Source: GCA-2862585 sp963991165 (GTDB lineage: Bacteria > Bacteroidota > Bacteroidia > Flavobacteriales > UBA7312). From it: DNA of 5,956 bases. Position 1 is the first letter of the stretch; each line of letters opens with the position of its first letter. Shown piece by piece: positions 1 to 5,956 of this stretch. The notes beneath the pieces are model-generated. The model searched no databases and was not told the origin of the DNA. It saw nothing but the letters and a program-made list of their open reading frames with translations. Location: contig CAXDOW010000118.1 of assembly GCA_963991165.1 (NCBI GenBank), positions 1 to 5,956 of the forward strand. The letters run 5' to 3'. Made by a program: the position numbers and the translations under genes.

Positions 1-77
1 TTTATAAGACTAAAACACTTCCTTTTAAAAGTACTTTGGAAATCCCTCCTTATTCCCTAAATTTAGTTGAACAATGA
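1..77 (+). CDS. C-terminal tail of an upstream gene (partial, product unknown)
   Basis: An open frame enters from the left edge (first full codon at 3) and runs 24 codons to a TGA at 75-77. That stop overlaps the ATG of the following ABC ATPase as ATGA, the same arrangement as the next junction at 958-961, which is the main reason to believe it is a real gene end. The tail ends in EIPPYSLNLVEQ. A proline-tyrosine-serine strand of this kind is seen at the end of some beta-sandwich domains, for example in glycoside hydrolases, but 24 residues are too few to assign a family. The alternative frame, ending in TAA at 58-60, is less convincing because it gives a basic, leucine-rich tail with no coupling to the next gene. 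Confidence 0.4.
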   Translation, partial: YKTKTLPFKSTLEIPPYSLNLVEQ

Positions 78-961
78 TCGTTTGCTTAGAAATCAAAAAC
101 GTCAAAAAAGAATATGGCGGAGCGATGGCTCTTGACGGCATTAACTTATCTATCAAAAAAGGAACAATTTTTGGACTTCTTGGTCCTAATGGAGCTGGAA
201 AAACAACTCTAATCAGAATCATAAACCAAATTACAGCTCCTGATGCCGGGGAAATTCTATTTCACGGAGAATCATTTAAAAGACATCATATTGAAAGAAT
301 TGGATATTTGCCTGAAGAACGAGGACTTTATAAAAATATGAAAGTCGGTGAACAATGCTTATATCTGGCACAACTTAAAGGGCTTTCCAAAACAAAAGCT
401 AAAGAAACAATCCATTATTTGTTTCGTCGCCTCGATATGTTAGAATGGCTTCCAAAAAAAGTAGCCGAACTATCTAAGGGAATGGCTCAAAAAGTACAAT
501 TCATTTCGACCATTATTCATCAACCTGAACTCATCATACTGGACGAACCATTTACTGGATTTGACCCTATCAACAGCGAACTCATTAAAAACGAAATTTT
601 AAACCTTCAAGACAAGGGAACAACCATCATCTTATCAACACATAGGATGGAATCTGTTGAAATGCTATGTCAAGATATTGCTCTCATTAACTCAGGAAAA
701 TGCATTCTAAGCGGACAACTTAACACCATAAAACAGACCTATAAAAACAACCAGTACGAACTTGAATACAATGGAACACTTCAAGAGTTAACTGGGTTTG
801 ATATATTGACAAACAAAAACAACTATGCTCTGATTGAATCTCATCATAATAAAAACTCAAAACAATTGATAGAACAGTTGATAAATCAAATAGACATCAT
901 TAGTTTTAAAGAAAAACTACCCACCATCAACGATATTTTTATTCAATCCATTAAACAATGA
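74..961 (+). CDS. ABC transporter ATP-binding protein, NatA-like
   Basis: This is the cytoplasmic ATPase subunit (295 aa) of an ABC-2 type exporter, expected to energise the permease encoded directly downstream. Visible motifs are Walker A GPNGAGKT (residues 37-44), the segment LPEERGLY (79-86) at the Q-loop position, a signature of LSKGM form (133-137) followed by AQKVQF, Walker B LIILDEP (153-159), a D-loop GFDP (162-165) and the switch histidine at 190. The C-terminal part, from about residue 215 to the closing LPTINDIFIQ, resembles the DUF4162 domain found in NatA-type ATPases. The LPEERG and LSKGM variants are usual in this subfamily, so they do not suggest loss of activity. The start at 74 is well fixed: an in-frame TGA lies at 68-70 and the conserved EIKNV strand begins at residue 6. 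No Shine-Dalgarno sequence is seen, and translation may be coupled to the upstream gene through ATGA. NatA exports sodium in Bacillus; the substrate here cannot be told from sequence. Confidence 0.93.
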   Translation: MIVCLEIKNVKKEYGGAMALDGINLSIKKGTIFGLLGPNGAGKTTLIRIINQITAPDAGEILFHGESFKRHHIERIGYLPEERGLYKNMKVGEQCLYLAQLKGLSKTKAKETIHYLFRRLDMLEWLPKKVAELSKGMAQKVQFISTIIHQPELIILDEPFTGFDPINSELIKNEILNLQDKGTTIILSTHRMESVEMLCQDIALINSGKCILSGQLNTIKQTYKNNQYELEYNGTLQELTGFDILTNKNNYALIESHHNKNSKQLIEQLINQIDIISFKEKLPTINDIFIQSIKQ

Positions 962-2235
962 ATAAGCTTCTACTTATCATTAAACGCGAATACCTTTCTA
1001 AGGTAAGAAAGAGAAGTTTTATTTTAATGACTCTACTGACACCCTTATTCTTGGTTGGATTATTCGTTATTCCTTCTTTAGTTGCCTTGAACAATGAAAG
1101 CAGTTATAATGTTGCTATTGTTGATGACAATAATTTTGAACAACTGAAATTAAAATCGTCTTCTTCAATAAATTTTAACTCTCTTAAAGACATCGACATT
1201 TCTGATAGTAAATCAGTGTTATTGGACAGCTACGATTTTATTCTCCACATTCCAAAAGTTGATTCTTTAGTGAACATTGAAACTAAATTGGTCATTTACG
1301 CCAACCATCAAATTAGTCTCACCAGCAAGACTAATATTGAACACCAAATTGAAAGAATTATTAAAAATGTCAATCTTATAAATAAGGGCATCAATCCAGA
1401 ACAAATAAAACAATCGGAAAGTAAGGTGTCAATTACTACCTATGTGGTCAATGAAAGTGGTAAAGATAAATTAGGCCATTCGGAAGCAAGTTATGGAATT
1501 GGTATGATAAGTGGTTTTTTGATTTATATTTTTATTTTTACGTACGGCACAATGGTCATGCGTAGCGTAATAGAAGAAAAAACAAACCGCATCATTGAAA
1601 TTATCATTTCATGCCTAAAACCATTCCAACTTATGTTAGGAAAAATTACGAGCGTCGCACTCGTTGGTTTAACGCAGTTTTTACTTTGGCTTCTTTTAGG
1701 TGGTCTTCTGATTGTTATAGTCAATGGGTTTGTGTCCTCTTCAGGCACCAGCTCAATTTCCAATGAAGAGTTACAACTCATTGATGAGTTAGCCCTCAGC
1801 TTGAGTCATTTACCCATTCAAACATTAGCTATTTCATTTTTAATGTATTTTATCGGAGGGTATCTACTTTACGGTTCTCTGTTTGCTGCCATAGGTGCAG
1901 CGTCAGAACAAGAAACGGACAGTCAGCAATTTATTCTACCTATCACTATTCCATTGATTTTATCATTTATTTTTGTACAATTGGTAGTTGACAACCCTCA
2001 TAGTGGGCTCGCTTATACCTTATCGATGATTCCATTTACCTCGCCCATAATTATGATGGCTCGAATTCCCTTCGGCGTTCCTATCCACGAACTTATTTTG
2101 TCCATTAGTTTATTAATTTTTGGGTTTATAGCCACGACTTGGATCGCTGCTAAAATTTACCGGATTGGAATTTTGATGTATGGTAAAAAAATCACTTACA
2201 AAGAACTTTGGAAATGGATTAACTACAAAGAATAA
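958..2235 (+). CDS. ABC-2 type permease, NatB-like
   Basis: This is the inner-membrane subunit (425 aa) of the exporter, partner of the ATPase it overlaps by 4 bp (ATGA). The N-terminus, MNKLLLIIKREYLSKVRKRSF, is the short cytoplasmic coupling segment typical of the family. It is followed by a first membrane helix at about residues 20-44 and a polar, presumably extracytoplasmic domain at about 45-175. Further helices are predicted by eye at about 177-198, 229-257, 288-312, 325-344 and 372-397. The motif VIEEKTNRIIEIIISCLKPF (204-223) after the second helix is the hallmark cytoplasmic loop of the ABC2_membrane_3/NatB group, ending in QLMLGKI. Six helices with a large loop after the first is the expected family layout, and the length looks complete. 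In characterised relatives the cargo is sodium (NatAB) or a drug or peptide; the substrate here is unknown. Confidence 0.92.
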   Translation: MNKLLLIIKREYLSKVRKRSFILMTLLTPLFLVGLFVIPSLVALNNESSYNVAIVDDNNFEQLKLKSSSSINFNSLKDIDISDSKSVLLDSYDFILHIPKVDSLVNIETKLVIYANHQISLTSKTNIEHQIERIIKNVNLINKGINPEQIKQSESKVSITTYVVNESGKDKLGHSEASYGIGMISGFLIYIFIFTYGTMVMRSVIEEKTNRIIEIIISCLKPFQLMLGKITSVALVGLTQFLLWLLLGGLLIVIVNGFVSSSGTSSISNEELQLIDELALSLSHLPIQTLAISFLMYFIGGYLLYGSLFAAIGAASEQETDSQQFILPITIPLILSFIFVQLVVDNPHSGLAYTLSMIPFTSPIIMMARIPFGVPIHELILSISLLIFGFIATTWIAAKIYRIGILMYGKKITYKELWKWINYKE

Positions 2236-3159
2236 ATGATGAGAATTGCTATTATAGACCTCGGCACAAATACGTTTAACCTACTCATTTCCGACCGACT
2301 AGAAAACGGTCAATACAACACTGTTTTTAAAACAAAAATCCCTGTCAAATTAGGACAAGGAGGAATCGATAAAGGCATCATTTCTTTCGATGCTTTCGAA
2401 AGAGGAATAAAGGCATTAAAAGAACACCAACAAAGCATCAATGAATACCAAACGCATAAGTATAGAGCTTTCGCCACCTCAGCCATTCGCTCGACCAAGA
2501 ACGGTCATGAATTTGTTAAAGAAGCCAAGCAATCATTGGGAATAGATATTGAAGTCATTGATGGAAACAAAGAAGCAGAACTAATTTACTATGGTGTAAG
2601 AGAAGTGATAAAATTTGAGTCGTCTTATGATTTGATAATGGATATTGGAGGAGGCAGCACCGAATTTATCATTGCTAATTCTAATGGTGTAGCGTGGGCA
2701 AAAAGCTATCCATTGGGTGTTTCGAGATTAAAGGAGTTATTTAAACCAAGCGACCCCATTTCAAAGCCAGACATCAATGGTATCATACAGTTTATTGATG
2801 AATCGCTAGTGGATCTTTTTGAAGCACTTTCCAAGTCGCCTTGCCTAAGGTTAGTGGGGTCTTCCGGCTCGTTTGACTCCATTGTTGAAATGATTGCTCA
2901 TCAGTTTCAAGACCCTGAAAGAGTTCGACAAAAATCGGCCGATATTCATTCCGAGGAGTTTGCTTGGCTTTACGACTATCTTATCGATAGTGATATAGAT
3001 AAAAGACTTAACACACCTGGATTAGTACCTATGCGAGCTGATATGATCGTTATCTCGGTCATATTTATTCATTACATTTTGAAAAAGACTGACATATATT
3101 CAATAAAACGTTCTAAGTACGCATTAAAAGAAGGGGCTTTAAGACAATTTTTTAAATAA
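2236..3159 (+). CDS. Ppx/GppA family phosphatase (exopolyphosphatase or pppGpp phosphohydrolase)
   Basis: The 307-aa protein belongs to the actin-like ASKHA fold family that hydrolyses terminal phosphates of inorganic polyphosphate or converts pppGpp to ppGpp. Visible motifs are the first phosphate loop DLGTNT (residues 8-13), the segment RAFATSAIRS (77-86), GNKEAELI (110-117) carrying the conserved glutamates near the catalytic site, the second phosphate loop DIGGGSTE (136-143), the GSSGSF loop (208-213) and the closing KYALKEGALRQFF. About 300 residues equals the two N-terminal domains only. The C-terminal HD-like extension of the roughly 500-aa E. coli Ppx and GppA is absent, as in many short family members. 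Two consecutive ATGs (2236 and 2239) are possible starts. The first directly follows the permease stop, and either leaves the conserved RIAIIDLG strand intact. Sequence alone does not separate Ppx from GppA activity. The 3' end overlaps alaS tail to tail by 8 bp. Confidence 0.92.
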   Translation: MMRIAIIDLGTNTFNLLISDRLENGQYNTVFKTKIPVKLGQGGIDKGIISFDAFERGIKALKEHQQSINEYQTHKYRAFATSAIRSTKNGHEFVKEAKQSLGIDIEVIDGNKEAELIYYGVREVIKFESSYDLIMDIGGGSTEFIIANSNGVAWAKSYPLGVSRLKELFKPSDPISKPDINGIIQFIDESLVDLFEALSKSPCLRLVGSSGSFDSIVEMIAHQFQDPERVRQKSADIHSEEFAWLYDYLIDSDIDKRLNTPGLVPMRADMIVISVIFIHYILKKTDIYSIKRSKYALKEGALRQFFK

Positions 3160-5746
3160 TAGCTTTTGCTTTTTCTAGTGCTGACTGTATACCACTAGGG
3201 TTTTTACCTCCAGCAGTAGCAAAAAAGGCCTGACCACCTCCACCACCATTAATTTCTTTTGACAATTCTCTAATAATGGTATTGGCGTTTAGCTTATTAT
3301 CTGATGATAGTTTCTCAGAAATAGCAACTGTAAGACTAGCTTTACCTTGAACTTTTGTTCCAAGAACCAAGAAGATATTATCCTGGCTTTTAGTTAAATC
3401 GAAAGCTATTTTTTTGATGCTTTTGACGTCCAAATCAACTTCACTACAAATAAAGGTGATGCCATCCTTGTCAATGGCTTCAGAAAGTAAATGATGTTTT
3501 ACACGACTGGCTTTTTCTGCCATCATTTTTTCAAGCTCTTTGTTCAAAGATTGATTTTCGTAGATTATTTGATCTACCGCTCTGACAATATCGTTCGATT
3601 TTAATTTATTGCTGACTTGACTGATTAAATCTAATTTCTCCTCAAAATACTGAAAGGCCTTTTGGGCTGTTATGGCCTCAATACGTCGTATGCCTGAAGC
3701 GACAGCACTTTCTGAAATAATTTTAAACAAACCAACCTGACCTGTTGATGGGGCATGAGTCCCACCACAAAGCTCTAAAGAATTAGCAAACTTAATCACT
3801 CGGACCACATCGCCATATTTTTCACCAAAAAGGGCTAAAGCTCCCATTTCTTGGGCCTTTTCTAATGGAATGTTTTTGAATTCTTCAAGAGTAATATTAG
3901 CCCTTATTTTGGCGTTAACACTTTCCTCAATGGCCTTTAATTCGGCATCACTTACTTTGGAAAAATGGGAAAAGTCAAAACGCAAATACTCTGAGTTAAC
4001 CAATGACCCTTTTTGAGCAACATGATCTCCCAAAATATCTCTCAAAGATTCGTGTAACAAATGGGTGGATGTATGATTGTTCGATGTATTCAAACGTTTG
4101 TCAATGTCAACCACAGCTTTAAACGAACATGTGAGATTCTTGGGTAACTCATTACAATAATGAATAATGAGATTATTTTCCTTTTTGGTATCTACAATTG
4201 AAACGCGCTCCTCATTGCTAGTTAAATAGCCAGAATCTCCAATTTGCCCTCCTCCTTCAGGATAAAATGGTGTTATGTTAAATACCAATTGATAGAACTT
4301 TTTGCTTTTTTGTTTGACAGTCCTGTACTTGACAATTTTTACCGTCGATTCAGTAAAGTCATAGCCGATAAATTCTTCTATTTCGTCGTGCAGTAGTTCA
4401 GTCCAATCATCGGTTTCAAGCTGCGTAGCTTGTCTGGAGCGATTCTTTTGTAATTCCAGCTGTGTTTGAAATCCCTCAACGTCAACTTTATTATGTTTTT
4501 CCTGAGCTAAAAGTGCTGTTAAATCTATAGGAAATCCATAGGTGTCATACAACTCAAAAGCATCTTTTCCAGAAACTATTCCATTTTCTACAGGAAGAGA
4601 TTCAAATCGGGCAATACCTTTATCGAGAGTCTTTAAAAAGGTCTGTTCTTCCTCTTTTATCACTTTTTTAATGAGGTCGGATTGGGAAGTCAATTCCTTG
4701 AACTGATCTCCCATAGTATGCACCAATTCATCAACTAGTTGACAAATAAAAGGGTCTGAAATATTTAAAAAGGTAAAAGCATACCTTACTGCTCGCCTAA
4801 GAATTCTACGAATCACATAGCCTGCACCTGTGTTTGATGGCAGTTGTCCATCAGCAATAGAAAAACAAACGGCTCGTAAATGGTCCGCTAATACACGCAT
4901 GGCAATATCTTCCTTTTCATTTACCCCATACCTTTTTTTAGAAAGAGTGGCTATTTTCTGAATAATGGGCTGAAAAATGTCGGTATCATAATTTGATTGA
5001 ACACCTTGAAGAACCATGCACAATCGCTCAAAACCCATTCCAGTATCTACGTGGGTTTGAGGCAGTGATTGGAGTAGGCCTGTAGATGTTCGTTTAAATT
5101 GCATAAACACCAAATTCCAAACTTCAATTACCTGCGGATGATCTTTATTGACCAATGTCGCTCCATCTACTGCTTTTCTGTCTTTCTCGTCTCTAATGTC
5201 AATGTGAATTTCTGAACAAGGACCGCAAGGGCCAGTCTCGCCCATTTCCCAAAAATTATCTTTTTTGTTTCCATCAATTATTCTAGATGGATTTATGAAT
5301 TCAGACCAAGCAGTGTAGCTGTCAATATCACGTTCTAAACCATCATCTTTAGCTCCTTCAAATATAGTGACGTACAATCGGTCTTTATCAATGTTATACA
5401 CCTCCGTTAGTAATTCCCAGGCCCAAGCAATGGCCTCCTGCTTAAAGTAATCTCCAAATGACCAATTACCCAGCATTTCAAACATGGTGTGGTGGTATGT
5501 ATCGTAGCCCACTTCTTCCAAGTCGTTGTGTTTACCTGACACTCTCAAGCACTTTTGTGTATCGCAAAGGCGTTTTGACTTGGGGTCGGCATGGCCTAAA
5601 AAATAATCCTTAAACTGATTCATGCCTGCATTGGTAAACATGAGCGTAGGGTCGTTTTTAATAACCAATGGTGCTGATGGCACTATTTCATGAGACTTGC
5701 GTTCAAAAAAGCTTAAAAACTGCTGGCGAATTTCAGTCGATTTCAT
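3152..5746 (-). CDS. alaS: Alanyl-tRNA synthetase (AlaRS)
   Basis: This cytoplasmic class II synthetase (864 aa) charges tRNA-Ala with alanine and hydrolyses misacylated Ser- and Gly-tRNA-Ala. The N-terminal aminoacylation domain shows the class II motif 1/2 region (LMFTNAGMNQFKDYFLG, residues 35-51; then GNWSFGDY, 93-100), GPCSEIHID (175-183) and motif 3-type DTGMGFERL (234-242). The tRNA-recognition region includes GAGYVIRRILRRAVRYA (307-323). The editing domain has FYPEGGGQIGD (494-504) and a full set of zinc ligands, HTSTH (H558, H562) and CGGTH (C660, H664), followed by SGIRRIEA (684-691). The C-Ala domain carries the glycine-rich GGGGG (834-838) and ATAGGKNP near the C-terminus. Length and domain order match complete bacterial AlaRS. 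The ATG at 5746 begins the usual MKSTEIRQQFLSFF start of the family. No Shine-Dalgarno is visible in the A-rich leader. The gene is divergent from a probable M23 peptidase gene. Confidence 0.98.
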   Translation of the reverse strand: MKSTEIRQQFLSFFERKSHEIVPSAPLVIKNDPTLMFTNAGMNQFKDYFLGHADPKSKRLCDTQKCLRVSGKHNDLEEVGYDTYHHTMFEMLGNWSFGDYFKQEAIAWAWELLTEVYNIDKDRLYVTIFEGAKDDGLERDIDSYTAWSEFINPSRIIDGNKKDNFWEMGETGPCGPCSEIHIDIRDEKDRKAVDGATLVNKDHPQVIEVWNLVFMQFKRTSTGLLQSLPQTHVDTGMGFERLCMVLQGVQSNYDTDIFQPIIQKIATLSKKRYGVNEKEDIAMRVLADHLRAVCFSIADGQLPSNTGAGYVIRRILRRAVRYAFTFLNISDPFICQLVDELVHTMGDQFKELTSQSDLIKKVIKEEEQTFLKTLDKGIARFESLPVENGIVSGKDAFELYDTYGFPIDLTALLAQEKHNKVDVEGFQTQLELQKNRSRQATQLETDDWTELLHDEIEEFIGYDFTESTVKIVKYRTVKQKSKKFYQLVFNITPFYPEGGGQIGDSGYLTSNEERVSIVDTKKENNLIIHYCNELPKNLTCSFKAVVDIDKRLNTSNNHTSTHLLHESLRDILGDHVAQKGSLVNSEYLRFDFSHFSKVSDAELKAIEESVNAKIRANITLEEFKNIPLEKAQEMGALALFGEKYGDVVRVIKFANSLELCGGTHAPSTGQVGLFKIISESAVASGIRRIEAITAQKAFQYFEEKLDLISQVSNKLKSNDIVRAVDQIIYENQSLNKELEKMMAEKASRVKHHLLSEAIDKDGITFICSEVDLDVKSIKKIAFDLTKSQDNIFLVLGTKVQGKASLTVAISEKLSSDNKLNANTIIRELSKEINGGGGGQAFFATAGGKNPSGIQSALEKAKAII

Positions 5747-5770
5747 TGATGTTTATATGGTTAAATTCAC

Positions 5771-5792
5771 ATGTCCTTGTTAACAATAACAT
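5771..5792. promoter_or_regulatory. 22-bp dyad symmetry in the alaS upstream region (candidate operator)
   Basis: A perfect 10-bp palindrome, TTGTTAACAA (5777-5786), is flanked in register by ATGT (5771-5774) and ACAT (5789-5792), so 9 of 11 base pairs are symmetric about one centre. There is no natural loop, so a protein-binding site is more likely than an RNA hairpin. It lies between the candidate alaS -7 element and the alaS start codon, in what would be the alaS leader. No regulator could be named from the sequence. The symmetry is directly seen; the operator role is inference. Confidence 0.35.
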
Positions 5793-5823
5793 TGGAGCAA
5801 TGAGATATTTTATACTAATTACT

Positions 5824-5831
5824 TAATTTTG
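5824..5831 (+). promoter_or_regulatory. Candidate -7 element for the rightward (M23) gene
   Basis: TAATTTTG is an exact match to the Bacteroidota -7 consensus TAnnTTTG recognised by the primary sigma factor of that phylum. It ends 24 bp before the ATG at 5856, implying a short leader of about 20 nt. No proper TTG -33 element is present at the usual 17-23 bp spacing; the nearest is ATG at 5800-5802 with 21 bp between, so the promoter is only half supported. Confidence 0.45.
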
Positions 5832-5850
5832 TGGCAAATTTAGCCAAAAT
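5826..5850. repeat. Imperfect inverted repeat overlapping both candidate -7 elements
   Basis: The left arm ATTTT-GGC (5826-5835, with GT at 5831-5832 bulged out) pairs with the right arm GCCAAAAT (5843-5850) around the 7-nt centre AAATTTA (5836-5842). The repeat overlaps 6 of the 8 bases of the rightward -7 match and contains all of the leftward one, so a dimeric regulator or a weak hairpin here could affect both genes. The symmetry is visible; the function is inference, and AT-rich sequence makes such repeats fairly easy to find. Confidence 0.3.
5835..5842 (-). promoter_or_regulatory. Candidate -7 element for alaS
   Basis: Read leftward, this is TAAATTTG, an exact TAnnTTTG match. Transcription starting a few bases further on, near 5829, would give alaS a leader of about 80 nt containing the 22-bp dyad at 5771-5792. 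No TTG is found at the -33 position, which would fall inside the first codons of the divergent gene, so support is limited to the -7 match and its orientation. Confidence 0.35.
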
Positions 5851-5855
5851 ACCTT

Positions 5856-5956
5856 ATGAAAAGAGTAAAGTATTATTACGACAGGAAATCGCTTTCTTAC
5901 AAAAAGATTGAGAAGACATGGAAAAGTCGCTTAAAGAATATTTCTGTTTTTATTTC
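5856..5956 (+). CDS. Probable M23 family metallopeptidase, N-terminal fragment
   Basis: The gene starts at ATG 5856 and is cut by the window edge after 33 full codons. The N-terminus begins MKRVKYYYDRKSLSYKKIEK and turns hydrophobic at the last codons (ISVFI), consistent with a short basic cytoplasmic segment before a membrane anchor. The K-V-K-Y-Y-Y-D ... L-S-Y-x-K-I-E pattern is one I recognise from Bacteroidota membrane-anchored M23 (LytM-type) peptidases, which are commonly encoded divergently next to alaS and are thought to cut peptidoglycan cross-links. The catalytic domain lies outside the window, so the assignment rests on the N-terminal pattern and position only. The leader is A-rich with no Shine-Dalgarno. 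Confidence 0.7.
   Translation, partial: MKRVKYYYDRKSLSYKKIEKTWKSRLKNISVFI

Noticed and set aside
31..40. TACTTTGG as a -7 element for the ABC ATPase gene
   Set aside because: It is one base off TAnnTTTG, has no TTG at the right distance, and lies within the probable coding tail of the upstream gene.
25..222. 65-aa open frame on the - strand at the start of the ABC ATPase gene
   Set aside because: It lies antisense to the Walker A region of a clear gene, has no recognisable motif and is best explained as a shadow of the coding strand.
308..334. Q-loop region reads LPEERGLY and the signature LSKGM, not the textbook Q and LSGGQ, hinting at a degenerate ATPase
   Set aside because: These forms are usual in the NatA/DUF4162 subfamily, and Walker A, Walker B glutamate and switch histidine are all intact.
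1524..1781. 85-aa open frame on the - strand inside the permease gene
   Set aside because: It is antisense to conserved membrane and EEKTNRIIEIIIS segments; its composition mirrors the real frame and it has no family features.
2310..2498. 62-aa open frame on the - strand inside the phosphatase gene
   Set aside because: It is a shadow frame opposite a conserved Ppx/GppA segment, with no independent support.
3228..3250. CCACCTCCACCACCA repeat-like run
   Set aside because: It is the reverse complement of the glycine codons encoding the conserved GGGGG stretch of the AlaRS C-Ala domain, not a repeat element.
5747..5829. Possible T-box or other riboswitch in the alaS leader
   Set aside because: The leader is under 100 nt, has no T-box-like conserved segment or antiterminator/terminator pair that I can see, and T-boxes are not typical of Bacteroidota alaS.

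Overview
The window looks like an ordinary chromosomal segment from an AT-rich member of the Bacteroidota, most likely the Flavobacteriales. The pointers are low GC by eye, no Shine-Dalgarno-like purine run before any start codon, two matches to the Bacteroidota -7 element TAnnTTTG in the only intergenic region, and the alaS gene divergent from a gene whose N-terminus resembles the M23 peptidase that commonly flanks alaS in this phylum. This assignment is inference; no phylogenetic marker was compared.

Left half, + strand (1-3159): a tightly packed run of genes. A 24-codon tail of an upstream gene overlaps, by ATGA, the start of a NatA-type ABC ATPase (74-961). That gene overlaps, again by ATGA, a NatB-type ABC-2 permease with a large extracytoplasmic domain (958-2235). 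The permease stop codon abuts the first ATG of a two-domain Ppx/GppA phosphatase (2236-3159). The spacing suggests one transcript whose promoter lies outside the window.

Right half, - strand (3152-5746): a complete alanyl-tRNA synthetase with aminoacylation, editing and C-Ala parts all recognisable. Its 3' end overlaps that of the phosphatase gene by 8 bp, tail to tail, leaving no room for an intergenic terminator.

Right edge: a 109-bp divergent intergenic region (5747-5855) leads to the first 33 codons of a probable M23 metallopeptidase. It holds two back-to-back -7 matches, an imperfect inverted repeat spanning both, and a separate 22-bp dyad centred on TTGTTAACAA.

No mobile element, CRISPR array, RNA gene or obviously new system is visible. 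The points most worth a second look are the symmetry elements before alaS and the coupling of the Ppx/GppA gene to an ABC exporter.
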